Positions 17,671 through 28,358 of a stretch of 64,000 nt of DNA are shown here, one piece after another. Positions within the stretch are counted from its first letter, which is position 1. Each line of letters starts with the position of its first letter. A program made the position numbers and the translations under genes. Below the pieces are notes generated by a model. The model was given only the letters and a program-made list of their open reading frames with translations. It was not told the DNA's origin and searched no databases. This stretch comes from an uncultured Pseudomonadota bacterium (GTDB lineage: Bacteria; Pseudomonadota; Gammaproteobacteria; Burkholderiales; SG8-39), in assembly GCA_903921325.1 (NCBI GenBank), contig CAIXPL010000027.1, positions 1-64,000 on the forward strand. The letters are read 5' to 3'.

Positions 17671-17704
17671 ACGGCGCCCGCCACACAGCGGGCGCCGTTT
17701 TTTT
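17671..17704 (+). terminator. Rho-independent terminator of the phasin gene
   Basis: Perfect 11-bp stem ACGGCGCCCGC / GCGGGCGCCGT around a 6-nt loop (CACACA), then a run of T. It starts 33 nt after the phasin stop. The nadE stop codon (minus strand) lies within the T-run at 17703-17705. Confidence 0.94.
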
Positions 17705-19760
17705 ATTCAGGATCGTCCTCGGGCACCGATTGCAGGGCATCCAGCCACACTGTCGCCGGCGCATCGCTCGGTGCACGCCAGTCGCCTCGCGGCGACAAAG
17801 AGCCCCCGGAACCCACCTTCGGCGCATTCGGCATGGCCGTGCGCTTGAACTGGCTCTGCTCAAAAAAACGCTTGAGAAATACGCCAAGCCAGGCTTTTAT
17901 TTCTGCCATCCGGTAGCCGCTGCGCGGACGCCCGGACAGATCGGGCCAGTCACCGACCGCAGGATCATGCCAGGCCGACCAGGCAAGAAAGGCCACTTTG
18001 GCCGGGTCAAAGCCAAACCGCAGCGTGTGATAGAGATGAAAATCCTGCAACTCGTAAGGCCCTACGATGGCCTCACTGCGCTGCGCCGGCTGACCATCAT
18101 TGCCACCGGGCACCAGCTCCGGGCTGATTTCAGTCGCCAGCACCTCACGCAATACCTCGCTTGCGGCGGCGCCAAACTGGCCGCTGTCCGCGGCATGGCG
18201 CACCAGGTACTGGATCAGCGTCTTGGGCACACTCGCATTGACGTTGTAATGCGACATCTGATCACCCACGCCATAGGTGCTCCAACCCAGGGCGATTTCC
18301 GACAGATCACCGGTGCCCACCACCGGGGCATGATGCATATTGGCCAGGCGGAACAGGTGGCTGGTGCGCTCACCAGCCTGAACATTCTCAAACGTAATGT
18401 CATAGCACGGCTCGCCGCGCGCATACGGGTGACCGATGTCGGCGAGCATCTGCCGGCAGGCCGGGGTGATGTCAATCTCACCGGCACTCACTCCAAGTGC
18501 CGCCATCAACCGGTGGGCCTGCGAGCGGGTGCGCTCGCTGGTACCGAATCCGGGCAAACTCCAGGCGAGCACACGCTCACGTGGCAGACCCAATTGGTCC
18601 ATCGCCTGAGCACACACGATCAGCGCATGGGTTGAGTCAAGCCCCCCGGACACCCCGATGACCACCCGCTCGGCCCGCATGGCGCTCATCCGGCGCACCA
18701 GACCCTGCACCTGGATGGCCATCACCTCGGTGCAGCGTTCACTGCGCCGCTGCCCGTCACTGGGCACATAGGGAAAGCGCTCGTAGCGGCGCTCCAATGG
18801 CAGCGTGGAATCGCGATCGACATCCAGACGCAATTCAATCGTTCTGAAGGATGCCAGGCGCGAGCGTTCGTGCTGCACCGACTGCGCGAAACTGGACTGG
18901 CGCATCCGATCGGCAGCAATACGACCGAGATCGATATCCGCAAACGCGAGTTGTGACTCGGCGCTATAGCGCCCGGTTTGGGCAAGAATCGTCCCGGCCT
19001 CGGCAATCATGCCCTGACCATCCCAGGCCAGCTCGCTGGTCGATTCACCAAAGCCCGCCGCGCTGTACAGATAAGCGGCGATACAGCGGCCCGATTGATT
19101 GGCGACCAGCTGCGTGCGATAGGCCGCTTTACCGATCGTGCTGTTGGAGGCCGACAGGTTGGCGAGCACACTCGCCCCGGCCAGCGCGCCGTAGGAGGAC
19201 GGCGGTACCGGTGTCCACACATCCTCACACAACTCGACATGCAGAGCGAACAGCGGCTGGTCGCTCGCGCGAAACACTAATGCAGCACCAAACGGAACAG
19301 CCGTTTGCCCCGCCAGGTTGATCGTGTCGAACAAGGCGGTCTCGCCTGAGACAAACTGGCGCAACTCGTAGAATTCCAGCGCGTTGGGCAGAAAGGTCTT
19401 GGGCACCACCCCGAGCAGTCGTCCGCGATGGATCACTGCAGCACAGTTATACAGACTGCCTTGCCGTGCCACCGGCAAACCCAGCAGCAGTATCGCCGGC
19501 AGCGCCGCCGATGCATCGAGCACTTGCCCGAGCGCTGCTTCTGCGGCGTTCAGCAGCGCGCTTTGATGAAACAGGTCGTCGCAGGAATACCCGCTCAGAC
19601 CCAGTTCCGGGAACACCACCACCGAGGCGTGACGCGCCACCGCCTGCCTGGCGAGCGCAATGGTTTCACGCGCATTGGCGGCCGGATCGGCCAGATGAAC
19701 CCGCGGCACCGCCACTGCAGTGCGCAGAAAGTCATGCCGATGGAAATTGAAGAAATTCAT
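17703..19760 (-). CDS. nadE: Glutamine-dependent NAD(+) synthetase
   Basis: 685 residues, the long two-domain form. The N-terminal nitrilase-type glutaminase has the catalytic Glu ([15 protein letters not shown]), Lys (VPKTFLPN) and Cys (ELCEDVWTP). The C-terminal ATP-PPase synthetase has the P-loop [24 protein letters not shown] and [13 protein letters not shown]. It makes NAD from deamido-NAD, ATP and glutamine in the cytoplasm. ATG at 19760 ([11 protein letters not shown]) is preferred over one ten codons upstream, because it gives the normal family N-terminus. Confidence 0.94.
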   Translation of the reverse strand: MNFFNFHRHDFLRTAVAVPRVHLADPAANARETIALARQAVARHASVVVFPELGLSGYSCDDLFHQSALLNAAEAALGQVLDASAALPAILLLGLPVARQGSLYNCAAVIHRGRLLGVVPKTFLPNALEFYELRQFVSGETALFDTINLAGQTAVPFGAALVFRASDQPLFALHVELCEDVWTPVPPSSYGALAGASVLANLSASNSTIGKAAYRTQLVANQSGRCIAAYLYSAAGFGESTSELAWDGQGMIAEAGTILAQTGRYSAESQLAFADIDLGRIAADRMRQSSFAQSVQHERSRLASFRTIELRLDVDRDSTLPLERRYERFPYVPSDGQRRSERCTEVMAIQVQGLVRRMSAMRAERVVIGVSGGLDSTHALIVCAQAMDQLGLPRERVLAWSLPGFGTSERTRSQAHRLMAALGVSAGEIDITPACRQMLADIGHPYARGEPCYDITFENVQAGERTSHLFRLANMHHAPVVGTGDLSEIALGWSTYGVGDQMSHYNVNASVPKTLIQYLVRHAADSGQFGAAASEVLREVLATEISPELVPGGNDGQPAQRSEAIVGPYELQDFHLYHTLRFGFDPAKVAFLAWSAWHDPAVGDWPDLSGRPRSGYRMAEIKAWLGVFLKRFFEQSQFKRTAMPNAPKVGSGGSLSPRGDWRAPSDAPATVWLDALQSVPEDDPE

Positions 19761-19836
19761 GCCAGAGCGGCAACGGGGCGGAAACACGCTCGCACGCTGC
19801 GGCGACGCCCGGCCCTCAGTGCCTCGTGGTTTCCGT

Positions 19837-22800
19837 TCATGGTCGGCTGATAGTGTGCCACATCTTCTCCAGGCGCTTGACCGAGACCGGTGAGGGTGTA
19901 CGCAGCTCCTGGGCGAACAACGCGACGCGCAATTCCTCGATCAACCAGCCAAAGGCTTCAAGTTCTGGCGCATCGACGCCGTTGGCCTGACAGCGCGCGT
20001 GCTCGCGCAACCAGCGCGCCTCCAGCGGGGCAATCTCGGCGGCCAGACGCGCATCACGCGCCGGGTCGGTGCGCAATTTATCCAGACGCAAAGTGATGGC
20101 CTTCAGATAGCGTGGCAGGTGGCTCAGCCGCTCAAAGGGTAAATGCACAATGAAACCGCGCGCCACAAGGCGCGCAAGCTGCGCCTGAATATCGCGTGCC
20201 GCGGCGCTGTGCGAGCGCGTGATCGTCTGGACACGACGCTCCAGCTCCTGATGCAAGGCGAGCACGCTGGTGAGCAGGCGCACCAACTCCTGCGCGATCA
20301 GACTGACCCGCGAGCGCGCCTCCTTGAGTCGCTGGTCGAACGCGGCCGCATCGCGCGGCAAGGGCTCGGCGAGACAGGCCCGTGCAATCGCCGCATCGAC
20401 CAGATCTCCGCGTACCTCGGGGCCATCACCAAACGCACCATAGGCCAGGATCAAGCCTTGCAGCCCGGGGAGCGACTTTTCGATTTGCCGGATCGGATCC
20501 TTGAGCGCAATGCGAAACAGCCGCGCCAAGCCGCCACGATGGGCCGCTTCGGCCTGCTCCGGAGCATCAAAGACCTGCAGCGCTACCCCTTCGGTGAGAT
20601 CAACAAGTGCCGGGTAACCAATCAGTTTCACCCCGCCACGGCTGATTTCCATCACCTCATCGAGTGAACCAAAAGTCCATCCGGTAGCGAGCCCCGCGGC
20701 ATCGGCGGCCTTCACGGCCTGCGCCGCCGCATCGCTGAACAACTGGCCGGCACTCGCGCCCAGCTCGGCGCGCAAGGCACCCAATTGCCGTCCCATTGCC
20801 AGCTGACGCCCCTGTTCATCGACGATGCGCAGGTTCATGAACAAGTGCGCCGGCAGAATGTCCGGGCGAAACGCATCGCGCGGCAGGTCGACCTGATAGT
20901 CACTGCGCGCGTGGCGGATCAACGCATCGATCAGGCTGCCGCGCGGTTTGCCGGTCGCCCCCGCCTGAGCGTCATCACCTGGCACGTAAATGGCCACAAA
21001 GCCGGCAGCAAATTCCGCGAGCGGTCCGAGCCGCTGGCGCAGCTTCTGCGGCAGCGACTTCGCCAATTGCTGCACCTTCTCACCGAGCATGCCAGGCACC
21101 AGCCATTCACAACGCTCGGCCGAAACCTGGTTCAGCGCCACCAGTGGAATCGTCAGCGTGACGCCGTCGCGCGAACCGCCTGGATCATGTTCATAATCAA
21201 GCGCAAAGCTGCGCCCGGCCTGCTCAAGTACGGCGGGAAACTGTGTCGTGGTGATGCCAGCGGCTTCATGCCGCATCAGATCCTGGCGGTCCAGAAACAG
21301 CAGCCGTGCATTATCGCGCTCGGTCCGTTCGCGCCAGCGCTCAAAGGTATGGCCGTCGCGCACCGCGGCCGGAATCTTGGCATCGTAGAACGCGAATATC
21401 AGCTCATCATCGACCAGCACATCGGGGCGGCGGGCCTTGTGCTCGAGGCGTTCAATCTCGGCAATCAGGCGCTGGTTATGCAGAAAAAAGGGCGCCCGCG
21501 TGTCGAATTCCTGCTCAACCAGAGCGCCACGGATGAACAGCGTGCGCGCCGCCTGGGCATCGATGCGGCCGTAATCAACGCGCCGCCCGGTGTAGATCGG
21601 TATGCCATAGACCGTGCCGCGTTCCAGAGCAACGGCCTGAGCCGCGCGCTTCTCCCAGTGCGGCTCGGCATACGAGCGTCGCAACAGATGGGCGCCTACC
21701 GATTCGATCCAGGCCGGATCAATCGCCGCGACACAGCGTGCATAAAGGCGGCTGGTCTCGGTCATCTCGGCAGCCATGACCCAACGCGGCTGCTTTTTTG
21801 CCAGGCGCGACCCGGGATGTACAAAAAAGCGAATGCCCCGCGCACCCAGATAGCCGCCCTCCTCCTGCTTCAAGCCGATGTTGCCCAGCAACCCGGCCAA
21901 CAGCGCGCGGTGAATAGGGGCATGCAGTTGCGGTTCGTAGCGTGGTGCATTGAGCGCAACGGCCGGCACCCGCGTGTCGCCGCGCAACTCGGCCACCAGG
22001 GTACGCAATTGCTCGACCACATCGCGCCATTCGCGCATGCGCAAATACGACAGGAACCGGTCGCGGCACAGACGCTGCAACTGGCGCTGCGAATGCTCGC
22101 CCTGCGCGCCCTCGAAAAACAGCCACAGGCGCAGATAGGACAGGAAATCAGAGCGTTCATCGGACAGTGCCCGATGCGCCTCGTCGGCCGCCATGGCGCG
22201 CTCGGTGGGCCGTTCGCGCGGGTCTTGCACCGACAAGGCGGCAGCGATGACGATCACTTCGGCAAGACACGCTTCGCTGCGTCCGGCCAGCACCATGCGA
22301 CCGATTCTCGGGTCAACCGGCAATGCAGCCAGCTCACGGCCGATGCGCGTCAGAGCACGTGCCTCATCGATGGCACCCAGTTCCTGCAACAGCGCATAGC
22401 CATCGGCGATGGCCTTCGCCGCGGGACGATCAATGAACGGAAACGCCTCGACCGAGCTCAGATCCAGTGCGCGCATGCGCAAAATGACCGCTGCCAGGGA
22501 GGAACGCAGAATCTCCGGATCGGTGTAGGGGGCGCGACGCGCAAAGTCATCCTGATCGTAGAGCCTGATGCAGACCCCGGCCGCCACCCGGCCACAGCGG
22601 CCGGCCCGCTGATTGGCTGCGGCCTGCGAGATGCGCTCGATCTGCAACTGCTCGACCTTGTTGCGATAGCTGTAGCGTTTGATCCGTGCCAGGCCCGGAT
22701 CAACCACATAGCGGATACCGGGCACCGTGAGTGAGGTTTCGGCAACATTGGTCGCGAGCACAATGCGCCGCGTGCTGTGAGCGCGAAACACGCGCTCCTG

Positions 22801-23658
22801 CTCGGCCGCCGACAAGCGCGCATACAGCGGCAATATTTCGGTAGCCGCGTTCAGGTGATGGCGCAGCAGCTCGGCAGTGGCACGAATTTCCTGCTCACCG
22901 GGCAGAAACACCAGCACATCGCCGGGTCCATGCCGGGCCAGCTCGTCGATCGCCTGTGCGATGCCACTGCCCAGTGGGTCGTCATCGTCCTCGGTCTGCT
23001 CGATCGGACGATAGCGGACCTCGACCGGATACAGGCGTCCGGATACCTCGATCACCGGTGCATTGCCAAAATGCGCGCTGAAGCGCGCGGCATCGATCGT
23101 GGCCGAGGTGACGATCAGCTTGAACTCGGGGCGGCGTTCCAGAACGCCCTTCAGATAGCCCAGCAAAAAATCGATATTGAGGCTGCGCTCATGCGCCTCA
23201 TCGATGATCAGGGTGTCGTATTGACGCAGGTCCGGATCGTTCTGGGTCTCGGCCAGCAGGATCCCATCGGTCATCAGCTTGATATAACCGCGCTCGCTGG
23301 TGCGATCGGTAAAACGAATCTTGTAGCCGACAAGCTCACCGAGCTCGCTGTGCAGCTCTTCGGCAATGCGCGCAGCGGTCGCCCGTGCGGCAATGCGTCG
23401 CGGCTGGGTATGCCCGATCAGGCCATGGACACCACGACCGATCGATAAACAAATCTTGGGTAATTGGGTAGTCTTGCCCGATCCGGTTTCACCGCACACG
23501 ATGACAACCGGGTTCTCGGCGATCGCTCGGGCGATGTCCTCGCGCCGGGCGCTGACTGGCAGATCAGGCGGGAATTCGGGCTTGGGCAACGCGGCCAGCC
23601 GCGCTGCCACCCGATTCTGATCCCATGCTGCGCGCCGCCCACGGAATGCGGGTGGCAC
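19837..23658 (-). CDS. hrpA: ATP-dependent RNA helicase HrpA (DEAH box)
   Basis: About 1273 residues (E. coli HrpA 1300). Motor motifs in order: [13 protein letters not shown] (I), TQPRRIAAR (Ia), [15 protein letters not shown] (II), [11 protein letters not shown] (III), [14 protein letters not shown] (V) and QRAGRCGRV (VI), followed by the HA2/OB-fold region and the DUF3418 C-terminal part specific to HrpA. In E. coli HrpA acts on stalled or colliding ribosomes. The true start is uncertain: GTG 23658 keeps it clear of the upstream HiPIP gene; longer starts overlap that gene. The N-terminus is then somewhat shorter than in E. coli. Confidence 0.93.
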   Translation of the reverse strand: MPPAFRGRRAAWDQNRVAARLAALPKPEFPPDLPVSARREDIARAIAENPVVIVCGETGSGKTTQLPKICLSIGRGVHGLIGHTQPRRIAARATAARIAEELHSELGELVGYKIRFTDRTSERGYIKLMTDGILLAETQNDPDLRQYDTLIIDEAHERSLNIDFLLGYLKGVLERRPEFKLIVTSATIDAARFSAHFGNAPVIEVSGRLYPVEVRYRPIEQTEDDDDPLGSGIAQAIDELARHGPGDVLVFLPGEQEIRATAELLRHHLNAATEILPLYARLSAAEQERVFRAHSTRRIVLATNVAETSLTVPGIRYVVDPGLARIKRYSYRNKVEQLQIERISQAAANQRAGRCGRVAAGVCIRLYDQDDFARRAPYTDPEILRSSLAAVILRMRALDLSSVEAFPFIDRPAAKAIADGYALLQELGAIDEARALTRIGRELAALPVDPRIGRMVLAGRSEACLAEVIVIAAALSVQDPRERPTERAMAADEAHRALSDERSDFLSYLRLWLFFEGAQGEHSQRQLQRLCRDRFLSYLRMREWRDVVEQLRTLVAELRGDTRVPAVALNAPRYEPQLHAPIHRALLAGLLGNIGLKQEEGGYLGARGIRFFVHPGSRLAKKQPRWVMAAEMTETSRLYARCVAAIDPAWIESVGAHLLRRSYAEPHWEKRAAQAVALERGTVYGIPIYTGRRVDYGRIDAQAARTLFIRGALVEQEFDTRAPFFLHNQRLIAEIERLEHKARRPDVLVDDELIFAFYDAKIPAAVRDGHTFERWRERTERDNARLLFLDRQDLMRHEAAGITTTQFPAVLEQAGRSFALDYEHDPGGSRDGVTLTIPLVALNQVSAERCEWLVPGMLGEKVQQLAKSLPQKLRQRLGPLAEFAAGFVAIYVPGDDAQAGATGKPRGSLIDALIRHARSDYQVDLPRDAFRPDILPAHLFMNLRIVDEQGRQLAMGRQLGALRAELGASAGQLFSDAAAQAVKAADAAGLATGWTFGSLDEVMEISRGGVKLIGYPALVDLTEGVALQVFDAPEQAEAAHRGGLARLFRIALKDPIRQIEKSLPGLQGLILAYGAFGDGPEVRGDLVDAAIARACLAEPLPRDAAAFDQRLKEARSRVSLIAQELVRLLTSVLALHQELERRVQTITRSHSAAARDIQAQLARLVARGFIVHLPFERLSHLPRYLKAITLRLDKLRTDPARDARLAAEIAPLEARWLREHARCQANGVDAPELEAFGWLIEELRVALFAQELRTPSPVSVKRLEKMWHTISRP

Positions 23659-23696
23659 CGCGCCAGAGGCGGCGCGGTCTGATACCCGTGCTGTAC

Positions 23697-24011
23697 TCAG
23701 GCAGGCTTCTTGGCGTAGGCCGCGCACCAGCCCGCGGCCGGCACCAGCTTGCCACCAAACGCGGCGCAGGGCGCCTCGTGATCGGTGGGTTTGCCTTGAT
23801 ACAGTGCGCAGGTGGCACATTTCGTGCCCGCGACGTAGCTGGGAGACTTTGCCTTGTCGACCTTGGTCGCGTCCAGCTTGAAGCCCAGTGCCGAACCCGC
23901 TGGGTCGGTCTCTTTCAGTGCCTCGGCGGCGCGGGCATTAGTCGATTGCAGTGCAACGGCGCTGACCGCACCAAGGGCAACGATTTCAAAGAATTTGCGA
24001 CGAGTTGTCAT
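23697..24011 (-). CDS. High-potential iron-sulfur protein (HiPIP)
   Basis: 104 residues including a Tat-type signal (MTTRRKFFEIVALGAVSAVA, twin Arg, cleavage near ARA). The mature ~75 residues contain the four cluster cysteines in HiPIP spacing: CATC...C...C within CATCALYQG, APCAAFGG and AGWCAAYAKK. HiPIPs are periplasmic 4Fe-4S electron carriers between the cytochrome bc1 complex and terminal oxidases or reductases. AAGGAAG precedes the ATG. It lies 38 nt upstream of hrpA on the same strand. Confidence 0.94.
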   Translation of the reverse strand: MTTRRKFFEIVALGAVSAVALQSTNARAAEALKETDPAGSALGFKLDATKVDKAKSPSYVAGTKCATCALYQGKPTDHEAPCAAFGGKLVPAAGWCAAYAKKPA

Positions 24012-24106
24012 GCGAGGGCTTCCTTGAACGAAACAACGGTTGAGAATTCACCGCACATTCTACCGCTGCAGTGCGGCATCCGCCAGACGGATTGTCTGAT
24101 CACGCT

Positions 24107-24190
24107 GACCGTTGCAGTCCGTCGGTGGCCTGTTACTGCCTGCACCCGAGACCGCAGTCCGTCGGTGGCCTGTGACCACCCGGCCCCTGA
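24107..24190. repeat. Degenerate ~41-bp direct repeat in the HiPIP/Bug intergenic region
   Basis: The 303-bp gap 24012-24314 carries no gene. GCAGTCCGTCGGTGGCCTGT occurs at 24114-24133 and again at 24154-24173; each unit ends with GACCGC/T and a third partial unit begins at 24191. It lies between two divergent gene starts, so it might affect their promoters. Nothing else is recognisable in the gap. Confidence 0.8.
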
Positions 24191-24314
24191 GACCGCTGCG
24201 CGCGGCACGCAAATAGCGCTCATCGCTCCTGCGGCCTGCTCCGGAGGCTGTGGGGATGGTATCGTCGGCGGATCGTGAAAGCCGCACATCTCATTCCCAA
24301 TCGACGAGCAAGCG

Positions 24315-25421
24315 ATGACCGGGCGCATTGACACTTTGAATAATCTGCGCCGCGAGCGGCGCCGTGACATATGTCGTAGGCTGCGCAGTCGGGCGGGTGC
24401 ACTCGCGACTCTCGCCCTTGGTGCGTGGTTGGCGCTCGTCGTGCCCCACGCGGCAGTCGCGCAGGCATCACCCTCTGGCGCTGCGAGTGGACCCGGCGCG
24501 GCCTCCGGTGCAATCACCAGTGCGACCTGGCCGACCCGTCCGGTGAAGCTGATTGTGCCGTTTGGTGCCGGCGGCCCCGCCGACATCTACGGGCGCAGCA
24601 TCGGACAGGGCCTGAGCGAGGCGTTCGGGCAGGCGTTCGTGGTGGAAAACCGTCCAGGGGCGGGGTCAGTACCGGGCACTGATCAGGTCGCAAAGGCAGC
24701 CCCCGATGGCTACACCCTGCTCATTATCTCCAACACCCAGACCATCAACGAGACGCTGTATCCGCACCTGCCGTATCAGCTCCTGCGTGATTTCAGTCCG
24801 ATCACCGAGGTCAATTCCATGGCCAACGTGCTGGTGGTGAACCCGGAGTTGCCGGTGCGCACCCTGGCTGATCTGATTGCGCTGGCCAAACGCGAACCCG
24901 GGCAGATCAACTACGCCTCGTCGGGTTCCGGCACGCCTTATCATCTGGCCGCCGAACTGTTCAAGACCATGGCGGGCATATCCATTACGCATGTGCCCTA
25001 TCGCGCCAGCGGCGACGCTCGCGCCGGTGTGCTTGCCGGCCATGTGCAGATGATGTTCGATTCGCTGCCCACCACGTTGTCGCAAATCAAATCGGGCAAG
25101 ATGCGCGGCCTTGCCATCACCAGCACCCAGCGCTCAGCGCTTCTGCCCGACATCCCGACCGTAGCCCAGGCCGGCATACCCGGCTACGAGGCTGATCTGT
25201 GGATCGGCCTGGTGGCGCCCCATGGGACTCCCAGCGTCATCATCGATCAGGCGCAGGCAGCGGTGGCCCGCTACCTGGCGCGCAAAGACATCGCTGCCAC
25301 GTATCAAGCCCAGGGCACCGTTCCGGTCGCGAGCACCCCGGCGGCATTCGGGCAGATGCTCGCACACGAGGTCGAGAAGTGGGGTCGAGTCGTCCGTTTT
25401 TCTGGAGCCACTGTTGATTAA
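24315..25421 (+). CDS. Bug-family (TctC-like) periplasmic substrate-binding protein
   Basis: 368 residues. Long basic N-terminus then hydrophobic signal (LATLALGAWLALVVPHAAVAQA), an Ala/Ser/Gly linker, and the Bug fold: WPTRPVKLIVPFGAGGPADIYGR, VVENRPGAGSVPGTDQVAKAAPDGYTLL, VPYRASGDARAGVLAGHVQMMFDS. These proteins capture carboxylates, aromatic acids or similar small ligands. No TctA/TctB membrane genes are adjacent. The last 8 nt overlap the next Bug gene. Confidence 0.93.
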   Translation: MTGRIDTLNNLRRERRRDICRRLRSRAGALATLALGAWLALVVPHAAVAQASPSGAASGPGAASGAITSATWPTRPVKLIVPFGAGGPADIYGRSIGQGLSEAFGQAFVVENRPGAGSVPGTDQVAKAAPDGYTLLIISNTQTINETLYPHLPYQLLRDFSPITEVNSMANVLVVNPELPVRTLADLIALAKREPGQINYASSGSGTPYHLAAELFKTMAGISITHVPYRASGDARAGVLAGHVQMMFDSLPTTLSQIKSGKMRGLAITSTQRSALLPDIPTVAQAGIPGYEADLWIGLVAPHGTPSVIIDQAQAAVARYLARKDIAATYQAQGTVPVASTPAAFGQMLAHEVEKWGRVVRFSGATVD

Positions 25422-26388
25422 GACCGTATTGCAGCTGGTGGGATGCCTATGGCTTGCAGCGCCACTATCATCCATCGCGGCCGAACCGCAGCCCTGGCCG
25501 ATTCATCCCGTGCGCATCATTGTCCCGTTCGCCCCCGGCGGACCCGATGTGACCGCGCGCATCGTGGCGCAGGATCTGTCCTCACGGCTGGGGGTCCAGT
25601 TCATCGTCGAGAACAAGCCCGGGGCCAACGGCATCATTGGTGCCGACGCGGTGGCCAAGGCGGCCCCCGATGGCTACACCTTGATGGTGACCTCGACCTC
25701 GGTGGCCATCAATGCCAGTGTCTACAAGACACTACCCTACGACCCGCTGCGCTCATTCACACCGATTGTCGCACTCGCCTCGGTCGAAGGGCTGCTCTTC
25801 ACGGTGAATGCAGACAACCCGGCGCGGACCCTGGCCGAATTCATCACCTGGGCGCGTTCCGGTCAGAAGGTTTCCTATGGTTCACCTGGCCATGGCAATC
25901 AGATTCATGTGGCCTCGGCGCTGTTTGAGTCGCTCACCCATCTGGGCATGGTGCATGTGCCCTACAAAGGCGCGGGCCCGGCCGTGGCGGCGCTGGTGTC
26001 GGGCGAGGTGCAGATGTTGCTGGTGACCCCACCGCTCTCGCTACCGTACATACGGTCAGGACGTCTGCGTGCGCTCGCCTATACCCACGCCAAGCGGGCG
26101 AGCTTCCTGCCCGATGTGCCGACCATGGCGGAGGCCGGCTTTCCCGGATTTGAAATCGACGGGGGATGGTTTGGACTGTTCGGGCCGGCCGGGCTGCCGG
26201 CCGACATCGTCGACAAGCTCAACCGCGCCGTGCATGACGCGATTGCCACACCAACGGTGCGCGAACGCATCGTGGCGCTGGGTCTGGACCCCGAGGGCGG
26301 CCCGGCAAGCACGTTCCGCGCGCAGTACGAAGGCGACATCGCACGCTACCGGGAGCTTGTCCGCCAGGCCCACGTGGAGCCGCAGTAG
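25414..26388 (+). CDS. Bug-family (TctC-like) periplasmic substrate-binding protein
   Basis: 324 residues from a TTG start at 25414. This start is chosen because GGAG lies 6-7 nt upstream and it yields a clean signal peptide (IKTVLQLVGCLWLAAPLSSIAAEP). Family motifs: WPIHPVRIIVPFAPGGPDVTARIVA, VENKPGANGIIGADAVAKAAPDGYT, VPYKGAGPAVAALVSGEVQM. It overlaps the preceding paralogue by 8 nt, so the two are made together. Ligand unknown. It converges with the SDR gene at 26410. Confidence 0.92.
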   Translation: MIKTVLQLVGCLWLAAPLSSIAAEPQPWPIHPVRIIVPFAPGGPDVTARIVAQDLSSRLGVQFIVENKPGANGIIGADAVAKAAPDGYTLMVTSTSVAINASVYKTLPYDPLRSFTPIVALASVEGLLFTVNADNPARTLAEFITWARSGQKVSYGSPGHGNQIHVASALFESLTHLGMVHVPYKGAGPAVAALVSGEVQMLLVTPPLSLPYIRSGRLRALAYTHAKRASFLPDVPTMAEAGFPGFEIDGGWFGLFGPAGLPADIVDKLNRAVHDAIATPTVRERIVALGLDPEGGPASTFRAQYEGDIARYRELVRQAHVEPQ

Positions 26389-26409
26389 ACTCAGAGCGCC
26401 GCAGCAGCC

Positions 26410-27219
26410 TCAGCGGTCACGCACCCGATCCATCAGGTCCTTCTGCTGGCCACCATCGATCTCGATCATGGTGCCATTCACGAAATGCGCACGCGGCGAG
26501 GTCAGATAGACCACCAGATCGGCGACTTCTTCGACTTCGGCGATGCGTCCGAGCGGAATCGATGAGGGTGCCAGCGTATCGGCCTCGGCCACGCTGATAT
26601 TCATGTCGCGCGCCATCGCCTGCACCAGCCCGGCCCAGCGCTCGGTGCGCACCGGCCCGGGATTGACCGCGGCAAAGCTGATGTTGTGCTTGCCGTATTG
26701 CCCGGCGAGCGCGATGGTGAAATTCTGCCCCGCCGCATTGGCAGCACCCGGGGCGATCTCCCAATAGGACCGCTTGATGCCATCGTTGCCGATCAGGTTC
26801 ACTACGCGACCACCGCCCTGTTTGATCATGTACGGCAAAGTGTGCTTGGTGCAACGGACATAGCCCATGAACTTCAACTGCAGCGCCTGCTCCCAGTGCT
26901 CTTCGGTCAGGAATTCAAGCGTGCCACCCGGTGCCGAACCGGCGTTATTCACGAGAATATCGATGCGGCCAAGCGCTTTTGCGGCGGCATGGATGAATGC
27001 CTCGGCATCGGCCGCCTTGGTCAGATCGGCAGTGATCGGGAACACTTTGCGGCCGGTTTCCTTCGCGATCTCCTCGGCAACGGCGGCGAGCGGGCCGGCG
27101 CGACGCGCACAGATCGCCAGATCAACGCCCTCACGGGCAAGGCCCAGCGCAATCGCGCGACCGATACCCTCGCTTGCCCCGGTAACCACGGCGGTCTTGC
27201 CTGTCAGTTTCAGATCCAT
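26410..27219 (-). CDS. SDR-family protein with degenerate active site
   Basis: 269 residues. The short-chain dehydrogenase fold is clear: TGASEGIG cofactor motif (13-20), NNAGSAPGG (91-99) and VNPGPVRTER after strand 6. The catalytic set is not. The usual YxxxK is replaced by PGAAN at 157-161 and the catalytic Ser region reads NLIGNDG. It may be a binding-only or differently acting SDR; related sequences with the same PGAANAAGQN stretch are recalled but not checked here. ATG at 27219 follows AAGGA. Divergent from the amidohydrolase gene. Confidence 0.88.
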   Translation of the reverse strand: MDLKLTGKTAVVTGASEGIGRAIALGLAREGVDLAICARRAGPLAAVAEEIAKETGRKVFPITADLTKAADAEAFIHAAAKALGRIDILVNNAGSAPGGTLEFLTEEHWEQALQLKFMGYVRCTKHTLPYMIKQGGGRVVNLIGNDGIKRSYWEIAPGAANAAGQNFTIALAGQYGKHNISFAAVNPGPVRTERWAGLVQAMARDMNISVAEADTLAPSSIPLGRIAEVEEVADLVVYLTSPRAHFVNGTMIEIDGGQQKDLMDRVRDR

Positions 27220-27326
27220 GCGCGCTGTGTCCTTTTTGCTATGCTGATGAGGTTGCCAGATTGGCGATCCTGCGCGGAATCGCTCGCGCAAGCACTAAAC
27301 AGCCAATGATACACAGGAGCCCGGTA

Positions 27327-28358
27327 ATGCCGATCGATGTACATGCGCACTACGTGCCGCCGCGAGTCGTGGATGATCTTGAGCGTGCGGGTAGTCGCTA
27401 CGGCATCTCGGTGGTGATGCACGAGCCGACGTGTCGCAAGTGCCTGCGCTTTGAACACGGACTGCAAATTCGCCCGTTCTTCGAGAAATTGCAGGAGCCC
27501 GCTTCAAAGCGGATTGACTGGATGCACGGCATCGGTCTCACCCACCAGATCCTCTCGGCCTGGGCAGACATTTTTGGCTATGCCTTGCCAGCAGAAAAGT
27601 GCAATGCCTGGCACCAACTGTTGAATGACGCCATGGCAGAGTTCTGCGCCACCCACCCGCGTGAGTTCTCGCTACTCGCGTCGGTGCCCCTGCCACACGC
27701 GGCCAATGCCGCACGCGAGCTGGAGCGGGCCGTGCGCACCATGGGCGCGGTCGGCGCGGTGGTGGCGACCAATATCGAAGGCATGAATCTGGGCGAGGCG
27801 CCGCTCGATGAATTCTGGGCCTGCGCCGAGGCGCTCGATGTCCCGGTGTTTTTACATCCGACCCAACCGGCACCGCTTCCGCGCACCGCTCGCTATTCAC
27901 TCAATACGGTCGCGCAATACACCTATGACTCGACCTTGTGTATCGGCTCGCTGATCGGCGCGGGCGTGCTCGATCGCCATCCCCGGCTGCGTCTGATCGC
28001 ATCCCATGGCGGCGGGGCAGTGCCCTATCTTGCCGGGCGCTTTGACATCATGGATGCACGTGCCGAGCGCAGCGGTCAGGCCAATGTCGCCGCCCACGCC
28101 CCCTCGAGCTATTTGCGCCGGTTCTGGTATGACACCATCCTGCATCACCCGCAGCCCCTGCGATTTCTGGCCGACATGGTACAGATCGACCGCCTGGTGA
28201 TAGGCACCGATGAATCATTTCCTCCGCACGAAGCCGATCCTCTCGGCCTGCTGCAGCGCGCGCAGTTTTCTGCCGATGACATCATGACCATTGCCGAGCG
28301 CACCCCGCGCTCGCTGTTTCGCCTCGGCACCGCCGTGGCGGCTCCGCCCCATGCTTGA
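27327..28358 (+). CDS. Amidohydrolase-superfamily enzyme, ACMSD-like decarboxylase type
   Basis: 343 residues. TIM-barrel metal enzyme. [11 protein letters not shown] (HxH, residues 6-8), [29 protein letters not shown] and GTDESFPP supply the metal-ligand pattern of the amidohydrolase_2/ACMSD family, whose members decarboxylate or hydrolyse aromatic-pathway intermediates. GGAG precedes the ATG at 27327; earlier in-frame ATGs lack a site. Its last 8 nt overlap the hrcA start. Exact substrate unknown; context suggests aromatic or fatty-acid catabolism. Confidence 0.88.
   Translation: MPIDVHAHYVPPRVVDDLERAGSRYGISVVMHEPTCRKCLRFEHGLQIRPFFEKLQEPASKRIDWMHGIGLTHQILSAWADIFGYALPAEKCNAWHQLLNDAMAEFCATHPREFSLLASVPLPHAANAARELERAVRTMGAVGAVVATNIEGMNLGEAPLDEFWACAEALDVPVFLHPTQPAPLPRTARYSLNTVAQYTYDSTLCIGSLIGAGVLDRHPRLRLIASHGGGAVPYLAGRFDIMDARAERSGQANVAAHAPSSYLRRFWYDTILHHPQPLRFLADMVQIDRLVIGTDESFPPHEADPLGLLQRAQFSADDIMTIAERTPRSLFRLGTAVAAPPHA

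Noticed and set aside
20785-22734. Long plus-strand open frame (649 codons) inside hrpA
   Set aside because: Antisense to strongly conserved helicase motifs; composition (Gln/Arg-rich) is that of a GC-rich shadow frame and it has no recognisable domain.
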